From contig CAJTML010000033.1 in assembly GCA_910577495.1 (NCBI GenBank), positions 1 to 18,131 of the forward strand: a stretch of 18,131 bases of DNA, in the 5' to 3' direction. The notes beneath the pieces are model-generated. The model ran no database searches. It had not been told where the DNA came from and worked only from the letters and a program-made list of their open reading frames with translations. Position numbers and translations under genes: made by a program. Of this stretch, positions 12,718 through 18,131 are shown in pieces. The number at the start of each line of letters is the position of its first letter. The first letter of the stretch is position 1. The DNA is from an uncultured Eggerthellaceae bacterium (GTDB taxonomy: Bacteria; Actinomycetota; Coriobacteriia; Coriobacteriales; Eggerthellaceae).

Positions 12718-14941
12718 TATCTTCAATTGCCACGCCATAGCGAGCCAATTGCTCCACATCGGGCTTAAACGAGCGCAGGTTGCACGAAAAGATTGCCTGG
12801 CCACCCTCGGTCAAAAGGCGCGAAACACCAATCAGAAGCTCCACATGATCGCGCTGGACATCCCAGGTCTTGCTCCCCATGGCCTTTGAGTTGGAAAACG
12901 TCGGCGGATCCACAAAGATGAGGTCGAAGCGACGCGGCTGCCTGCGAGTTTGCGTAATCCAGTTCATAACATCAGCACGCTCATAGGTATACTGCGGTCC
13001 TTCAAAACCGTTTTGCTCCATGTTGCGACGCGCCCAGTCAAGGTAGGTTTGCGAAAGATCAACCGTGCATACTTCGGTAGCACCGCCCGCAGCAGCGTAG
13101 ACCGAAGCGCTTCCCGTATACGCAAACAGGTTGCAAACCCGCTTGCCTTCAGAGAGCTTTTCAATCATCTGACGGGTCACGCGATGATCCAGAAACAGTC
13201 CCGTATCCAGATACCCCGACAGATCAACCTCAAAAAGGTGCCCACTCTCAATAACGTGCGTCACATAGTTTTTGCGCGACCTGTCCGCATATTGCGCACC
13301 ACCCTTATCGCGCATGCGCGTCTTTGAAAACACATGGTCAGGGCGAACCCCTAACACCACCGGCACAATTGCCAGCACATCTTCAAAACGCCTGCGCGCA
13401 AGTTGCGCATCCACCGTATGAGGTGGCGCATATTCAGCAATGTGCACGTAATCGTTGCCGCGCGCCTGTCCCTCGCCCGTGTATACATCAATTGCCACCG
13501 CATAGTCAGGCAAGTCAGCATCGTAGAGTCTATAGTTATCAACACCTTCGCGACGCGCCCACTTTTTGCGCTCTTTATATACCTTGCGAAGGCGAGCCGC
13601 AAACTGCTCAGAACTTGCCTCGTGCACCTCAAGCTCGTGCTCTGCACCTCCCTGGTTATCAGGGATCTTAATGACAATTCCTGCCGCAGGAGGCTCGTCA
13701 AACGCAACCGCTGCCTGAGCAATGCGACCTTTGCCAAACGTTACGTTTGCACACGGTGCAACACCATACCGCGCACCAATACTCTCATCCCCGACGAGCA
13801 CCGCGCGCATGTGCTCACCTGAAGCGTCCGCTTGCTTGCCCGCCGCTGCAGCCGCGCTCATAAAGGCGCTCAGCTCGGCTTGTCGCTGCGCACCGGCACG
13901 CGCGCTCTCCGTATCAGTCAGCACCGAAGCCACCACGCACGTCTGCACGCCAGCGCTTGCTCGTTTTACCAGTTCAGGAATATCTTCTGCTTGCGCAAAT
14001 TCAAAACTGACCACCTGGCGAAGCCCTGCACGCTTAGCATTTTGACGCGCCACCGAAAGCGCCGGAGACGACGTCGTCGCACCCATAAAACGCGCATTCC
14101 ATCCGCGCTGCTCACCTAGCTTATGTGCCGGCGCATCACCTGCAGCTTCCAGCGCTGCCAGTCCTACCTCAAAGCGCTCGTCAGCTTCATCAAGCAGCGC
14201 ATTCCATGCATCCTCATCAAAAGCTGCCCAGCCAAACAGACCCCACGCATCGCGCGTTAAGCCACAAGCCATATCCGCAGCGCACGACGCCGCCTCAATC
14301 ACTAGTGCGCCTTCGCCACACGCTGGATCCACGACCGACCACGCGCCTGCGTCCTGTGCGCGCTTGTCAGCCAGCCCGCATCCTGCAAGCGACAGAGCAC
14401 CTGCAGCCACCGCACAAGCAACCGAACCGTCACCTTCGCCGCGGCTATCCAAATACCCGCGCTGATAGAGCGACTGGCCCGTCAAATCAAGTGAGATCGT
14501 GGCCTTTTCGTCACGAATGCGCACGTCAATGACCAGGTCTGGGTTTTCGGTATCCACATCAGGGCGAGACCCGCGCGCCTCAGCCAACTGATCGCACAGC
14601 GCGTCTTTGACCTTCAGCTCAATAAAGTGCGTATTGCGAAGTTCAGCATTCGTGCCATGCGCCCGCACCGCAATGCGCGCGTCAGGCTTCAGCAGCGTCT
14701 CCCACGCCAGCTCGCGCACACCCGCGTAGAGCGCATCGGCATCGTGTGCACTCACACGTCCCGCCACACACAACACGCGTGAAGCCAGACGAGACCACAA
14801 ACACACGCGCAGCACGCTTGCAGGTTCTCCATAAAAGGCAACGCCCCCGCCAAGGGGACGTGTGCGCTTGATACCTAGTTCTTTCAGCTCGGCTGCCAGC
14901 AGTTTCTCAAGTCCGCTTAAGCAGCTTGCAAAAAATTCCAT
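12635..14941 (-). CDS. rlmL: Fused 23S rRNA methyltransferase RlmKL, with a degenerate RlmL half
   Basis: 768 residues, aligned over its whole length to the fused enzyme that makes m2G2445 (RlmL half) and m7G2069 (RlmK half). Order: THUMP domain (about 1-160), RlmL Rossmann domain (about 200-420), RlmK domain (about 450-768). In RlmK everything expected is present: KWARREGVDNYRLYDADLPDY, DTGLFLDHR, NLFAYTGSASVYAAAGG (604-620), DPPTFSNSK (678-686), WDVQRDH, and a normal C-terminus DFERNPKIHKAYR. In RlmL the SAM motif DPACGEG is kept (205-211), but the catalytic NPPYG-type motif is missing: where it should follow a beta strand, at about 336-346, the sequence reads VVASVLTDTES. The reading frame is intact there. 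So the m2G2445 activity is probably lost. It follows rpoD by 15 bp, with AAGGAA over the rpoD stop. Confidence 0.9.
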   Translation of the reverse strand: MEFFASCLSGLEKLLAAELKELGIKRTRPLGGGVAFYGEPASVLRVCLWSRLASRVLCVAGRVSAHDADALYAGVRELAWETLLKPDARIAVRAHGTNAELRNTHFIELKVKDALCDQLAEARGSRPDVDTENPDLVIDVRIRDEKATISLDLTGQSLYQRGYLDSRGEGDGSVACAVAAGALSLAGCGLADKRAQDAGAWSVVDPACGEGALVIEAASCAADMACGLTRDAWGLFGWAAFDEDAWNALLDEADERFEVGLAALEAAGDAPAHKLGEQRGWNARFMGATTSSPALSVARQNAKRAGLRQVVSFEFAQAEDIPELVKRASAGVQTCVVASVLTDTESARAGAQRQAELSAFMSAAAAAGKQADASGEHMRAVLVGDESIGARYGVAPCANVTFGKGRIAQAAVAFDEPPAAGIVIKIPDNQGGAEHELEVHEASSEQFAARLRKVYKERKKWARREGVDNYRLYDADLPDYAVAIDVYTGEGQARGNDYVHIAEYAPPHTVDAQLARRRFEDVLAIVPVVLGVRPDHVFSKTRMRDKGGAQYADRSRKNYVTHVIESGHLFEVDLSGYLDTGLFLDHRVTRQMIEKLSEGKRVCNLFAYTGSASVYAAAGGATEVCTVDLSQTYLDWARRNMEQNGFEGPQYTYERADVMNWITQTRRQPRRFDLIFVDPPTFSNSKAMGSKTWDVQRDHVELLIGVSRLLTEGGQAIFSCNLRSFKPDVEQLARYGVAIEDITPQTIPHDFERNPKIHKAYRVTRVKR

Positions 14942-14956
14942 GTATATCGTTATTCC

Positions 14957-16183
14957 TTAATCCTCAAGATAATCCTTGAGTTTCGATGATCGAGACGGGT
15001 GGCGCAACTTCGCCAGCGTCTTGCTTTCAATTTGGCGAATACGCTCACGAGTTACCCCAAATTCACGTCCCACCTCTTCCAAGGTGCGCGGATGTCCGTC
15101 CTCAAGACCGAAGCGCAAACTGATTACCTTGCGCTCGCGCTCTGCCAGACCATCCAAGACCTTTTGCAGCTGCTCTTGCAACATTGAGAAGCTAGCAGCA
15201 TCGGGCGGAACCACCGCGGCATCGTCTTCAATGAAGTCACCCAGCTGAGAATCCTCTTCCTCACCAATAGGCGTCTCAAGTGACACCGGTTCTTGTGAGA
15301 TCTTTTGAATCTCACGAACGCGCTCTGCCGGAAGCCCCATTTCTTCGCCAATTTCTTCCGGGGTTGGTTCACGTCCAAGCTCTTGCAACAGCTGTCGCTG
15401 AATGCGCACAAGCTTGTTGATGGTTTCAACCATGTGTACCGGAATACGAATGGTACGCGCCTGATCAGCGATAGCACGCGTAATAGCCTGGCGAATCCAC
15501 CACGTTGCATACGTGGAGAACTTAAAGCCTTTGGTGTAGTCGAACTTTTCAACCGCGCGAATAAGACCAAGGTTGCCTTCTTGAATCAGATCCAAGAACA
15601 ACATGCCACGGCCAACATAGCGCTTTGCAATAGAAACTACCAGACGCAAGTTAGCTTCAATAAGCTGCTGCTTTGCGTCCAAGCCGACCTGCTCAATGCG
15701 ACCAAGGCGACGGCGCTCACGACGATCCAGCTCAATGCCTTCATCCTCCGCGCGCTCTAACTCCTCAGTAGCAGCCACACCAGCTTCAATCTTCATAGCA
15801 AGGTCAATCTCTTCAGAGGCCGTCAACAGCGGCACCTTGCCAATCTCTTTGAGATACATACGAACCGGATCTCCGGTCAAAAGCGTCACACCTGCATCGG
15901 CATTGCGCTTACGAGCCGCACTGCGCTTTGACTTGCCACCCACTTTCGGCAGCTGCACATCTACGGTAGCTTTGAGCTCTTCTTCGGGGATTCCTTCCAG
16001 GAGGTCCTCTTCATCATCCCCATCAGACAAGTTGCTATCAAGTTTGTCATCAAGCGCGTCATCAGCGCTTACGTCAACATCACCCTCTAACGCCTCATCA
16101 TCTTCAAGCGTATCTTCCACTACGACAACTTCGTCAACGTCATTATTCATTTCTGCAGATTGTTTTTTGGAAGCTTGAGCCAC
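14957..16183 (-). CDS. rpoD: RNA polymerase primary sigma factor RpoD (SigA)
   Basis: 408 residues, the housekeeping sigma-70. After a very acidic N-terminal 65 residues and a basic KSKRSAARKR patch, region 1.2 begins at TGDPVRMYLKEIGKVPLLT (103-121). Region 2 is ANLRLVVSIAKRYVGRGMLFLDLIQEGN through TKGFKFSTYATWWIRQAI (about 178-234, binding core and -10). Region 3 follows (IPVHMVETINKL). Region 4 ends with TLEEVGREFGVTRERIRQIE, the helix-turn-helix for the -35. Region 1.1 is not recognisable; an acidic tail replaces it, as in many actinobacterial SigA/HrdB proteins. The start is GTG 16183 with AAGGAAG 5 nt upstream. The gene precedes rlmKL and has its own promoter. Confidence 0.97.
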   Translation of the reverse strand: MAQASKKQSAEMNNDVDEVVVVEDTLEDDEALEGDVDVSADDALDDKLDSNLSDGDDEEDLLEGIPEEELKATVDVQLPKVGGKSKRSAARKRNADAGVTLLTGDPVRMYLKEIGKVPLLTASEEIDLAMKIEAGVAATEELERAEDEGIELDRRERRRLGRIEQVGLDAKQQLIEANLRLVVSIAKRYVGRGMLFLDLIQEGNLGLIRAVEKFDYTKGFKFSTYATWWIRQAITRAIADQARTIRIPVHMVETINKLVRIQRQLLQELGREPTPEEIGEEMGLPAERVREIQKISQEPVSLETPIGEEEDSQLGDFIEDDAAVVPPDAASFSMLQEQLQKVLDGLAERERKVISLRFGLEDGHPRTLEEVGREFGVTRERIRQIESKTLAKLRHPSRSSKLKDYLED

Positions 16184-16265
16184 GTGGTCTTCCTTTCTGG
16201 CACGCCTTAAATATCACCCAAAAATGACATCATTGCATGCTCTGGGCATAAAGATACAGCAGAAT

Positions 16266-16295
16266 ATTCTAGCACAAAAATTCTCTCGTGCGCAA
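16266..16295 (-). promoter_or_regulatory. Promoter of rpoD
   Basis: On the minus strand TTGCGC (16295-16290), an 18-bp spacer and TGCTAGAAT, an extended -10 with TAGAAT at 16271-16266. It lies about 83 bp upstream of the GTG start, just after the priA stop. The same TTGCGC -35 is used by the tRNA-Asn promoter. Confidence 0.65.
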
Positions 16296-16303
16296 AAAAT
16301 CTG

Positions 16304-18131
16304 CTACAACAAATCCTCGGGATCAATATCAACTGCAACGTTGACCGACTCATGCACTTTGCGCTGGCGGAAAAACGGCAGCAGCACCGCAGAAATATCC
16401 ACGTCAGGTGCCGCTTTTACCAAAATGTGATAGCGGTAGGTATTGCGAAGTTTCGCCAACACACACGGCACTGCAGGCAACACACTGATGCGCGCCTCAG
16501 GCGACGCCGCAACCACGCGCTCTAACTCTGCCTGAAGCGCTTGAGCATATTCGCGAACCTCACGCTCAGAGTTTCCCCACAAAAGCACGTTTGCCATGCG
16601 CACAAACGGCGGATACCCCACCATCTGGCGCTTAGTCATCTCGCTGGCCATGAAGCGGTCGCGGTCATAGGTGGCAGCCGCGCGAATGGCAACGGCATCC
16701 GCCTCGTAGGTCTGGACAAACACCCGTCCATCCAAATCCGCTCGACCCGCGCGCCCAGCAACCTGCTCAATGAGGTCGAAGGTGCGCTCGTTGGCGCGAT
16801 AATCAGGCAAATGTAGTTGAGTGTCAGCGTTGATGACCCCCACTACCGTCACATCTTCAAAGTCTAAGCCTTTCGCAATCATCTGCGTGCCCAATAGCAC
16901 CGCGGCTCGCGCCGCCCCAAACTCCTCTAAGAGCCGCTGATGGGCACCTTTGGCAGCGGTGGTGTCAGCATCCATCCTAATGATGGGCACCTCTGGCCCC
17001 ACTCCTGCAAGTGAGTCCAAAAGCGCGCGCAACTCAGCTTCCACACGCTGGGTACCCGCACCAAATTTCTTTAAGTAGGGGCTCCCGCACTCAGGACAGC
17101 GCGCCGGCACGCTTGTTTTATACCCACAATGGTGACAGGTCAGATAATTTCCCTGCTCATGATAGGTAAGCGAGGTTGAACACGACGGACACGTTGGTAC
17201 AAACCCACAATCGCGGCAGAGCAAAAATTTGGCGAATCCCCGTTGATTGAGCAGCAGTACCGCTTTATGTCCCTGCGAAAGCTCCTCGGCAAGTGCACGC
17301 GTCAGCGCCCCCGAAAACATAGAGCGCGAACCGCTGCCGAACTCCGCTGCCATATCCACCACGCAAATCTCAGGCAGCGGCTTTTTGTTGGCGCGCTCGG
17401 GCAATGACACCTGATGCCAATCGTCGCGCGTCTGACATGCATAGAGTGATTCAAGTGCTGGCGTGGCGCTACCCAACACCACCGCCGCACCGCGGCGCTT
17501 CGCCATCCAAATGGCCACGTCACGCGCATGGTAGCGCGGGGCACTGTCCTGCTTATAGGAGCCTTCATGCTCCTCGTCTATGACAATGAGCCCCACGTTG
17601 GCAAGCGGAGTAAACAGCGCCGAGCGCGCACCAACTACTACGCGCGCCTGCCCACTGCGAATAAAGTCCCACTGATCATAGCGCTCACCTGCACTCATGC
17701 GCGAATGCATGACCGCAACCGTATCGCCAAATCTCCCGCGAAAACGACCTACCGTTTGTGGGGTGAGCGATATCTCAGGAACCAACACGAGCGCCGTTTT
17801 TCCCTGGTCAAGTACGTGTTCGATGGCTTGCAGATATACCTCAGTCTTACCCGAGCCCGTCACTCCATCAACAACAACGACCTCTCCCGACTCCCGATTA
17901 GCCGCCTCATTGATGGCCGCAAGCGCATCGGCTTGACCGCAGGTCAACGTTGGTTTTTGGGTAGGGACAAATTCACTTGACGCGCCAGCTGCTGGCGTGT
18001 CCATACCGCGCATGCGACGCCGATGCTCAATCGTGATGGCGCCTTTTTTCTCCAGGGCAGCAAGTGTAGAGGCAATACCGCCGAACTCAGCAGCAAGCTC
18101 AGCAGCGCGAACATCGCCACCTGCCGCCAGC
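16304..18131 (-). CDS. priA: Primosomal protein N' PriA, DNA helicase (N-terminal part cut by window edge)
   Basis: This 3'-to-5' helicase reloads the replisome at stalled forks. About 608 residues are visible and the frame is open at the right edge, so the N-terminal DNA-binding domain is missing and the methionine near 18013 is internal. In order: a winged-helix piece (AAELAAEFGGIASTLAALEK), Walker A DGVTGSGKTEVYL, DEEH box VIVIDEEHEGSYKQ, GSATPALES, the PriA-specific zinc region with eight Cys as four CxxC pairs (LCRDCGFVPTCPSC, CHHCGY, CPECGSPYL), then helicase motifs KGLDFEDVTVVGVINAD and EQVAGRAGRADLDG. All catalytic motifs are intact. It ends at TAG 16304 before the rpoD promoter; no clear terminator is seen. 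Confidence 0.95.
   Translation of the reverse strand, partial: LAAGGDVRAAELAAEFGGIASTLAALEKKGAITIEHRRRMRGMDTPAAGASSEFVPTQKPTLTCGQADALAAINEAANRESGEVVVVDGVTGSGKTEVYLQAIEHVLDQGKTALVLVPEISLTPQTVGRFRGRFGDTVAVMHSRMSAGERYDQWDFIRSGQARVVVGARSALFTPLANVGLIVIDEEHEGSYKQDSAPRYHARDVAIWMAKRRGAAVVLGSATPALESLYACQTRDDWHQVSLPERANKKPLPEICVVDMAAEFGSGSRSMFSGALTRALAEELSQGHKAVLLLNQRGFAKFLLCRDCGFVPTCPSCSTSLTYHEQGNYLTCHHCGYKTSVPARCPECGSPYLKKFGAGTQRVEAELRALLDSLAGVGPEVPIIRMDADTTAAKGAHQRLLEEFGAARAAVLLGTQMIAKGLDFEDVTVVGVINADTQLHLPDYRANERTFDLIEQVAGRAGRADLDGRVFVQTYEADAVAIRAAATYDRDRFMASEMTKRQMVGYPPFVRMANVLLWGNSEREVREYAQALQAELERVVAASPEARISVLPAVPCVLAKLRNTYRYHILVKAAPDVDISAVLLPFFRQRKVHESVNVAVDIDPEDLL

Noticed and set aside
14125..14532. 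Long Pro/His-rich plus-strand frame opposite rlmKL
   Set aside because: It is an antisense shadow of a GC-biased coding region; rlmKL is clearly the real gene.
15696..16178. Long Ser/Arg-rich plus-strand frame opposite rpoD
   Set aside because: It is the antisense shadow of the acidic N-terminus and region 1.2 of RpoD; no start signal and no family resemblance.
18013..18131. Methionine near 18013 as the true start of priA
   Set aside because: The frame continues upstream to the edge and the added residues form the expected winged-helix part of PriA.

Overview
The window looks like a piece of chromosome from an anaerobic, host-associated actinobacterium of the Coriobacteriia, most likely Eggerthellaceae. 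This is inferred from three things: the gene families, a membrane-bound LuxR regulator paired with a Tat-exported FAD reductase (a hallmark of Eggerthella, Slackia, Gordonibacter and Cryptobacterium), and a moderate GC content that would suit a low-GC member such as Cryptobacterium. The genus is a guess. Most of the window is housekeeping genes on the minus strand. One accessory-looking block, at about 7.8-11.9 kb, lies between two tRNA genes.

Layout, read in the minus-strand direction from the right edge. A priA helicase gene, cut by the window end, is followed by a clear promoter, the primary sigma factor rpoD, and a fused rRNA methyltransferase rlmKL only 15 bp behind it. A YczE-type membrane protein gene runs towards rlmKL on the plus strand and overlaps its 3' end by 83 bp. 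It follows directly on a tRNA with a CAT anticodon. To the left are a Tat-exported flavin reductase lipoprotein (plus strand) and a divergent 12-TM LuxR-type regulator (minus strand) sharing a 207-bp control region. Next come a repeat-rich non-coding stretch and tRNA-Val(CAC) (plus strand). Then, all on the minus strand, come trpS with its own promoter, tRNA-Asn(GTT) with promoter and terminator, an ABC-F ATPase, trmL, and a compact block serC / M50 protease / scpA / scpB / pseudouridine synthase (cut by the left edge).

The housekeeping genes serve translation (trpS, trmL, ABC-F, rlmKL, pseudouridine synthase, tRNAs), chromosome maintenance (scpAB, priA), transcription (rpoD) and serine/PLP metabolism (serC). 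The regulator and flavoprotein probably form a sensor-plus-reductase module: the regulator would sense a substrate or redox cue at the membrane and control the divergent respiratory-type reductase.

The most notable observations are these. (1) The RlmL half of RlmKL has lost its catalytic NPPY-type motif, while the RlmK half is intact. (2) The last 19 nt of tRNA-Val plus the following 15 nt are duplicated 415 bp downstream, like an att repeat. (3) A bulged 11-bp hairpin and a 30-bp tandem repeat lie between those two copies. (4) The LuxR/flavoprotein cassette is bounded by tRNA genes. (5) The YczE-like gene's tail is read antisense through the conserved end of rlmKL.
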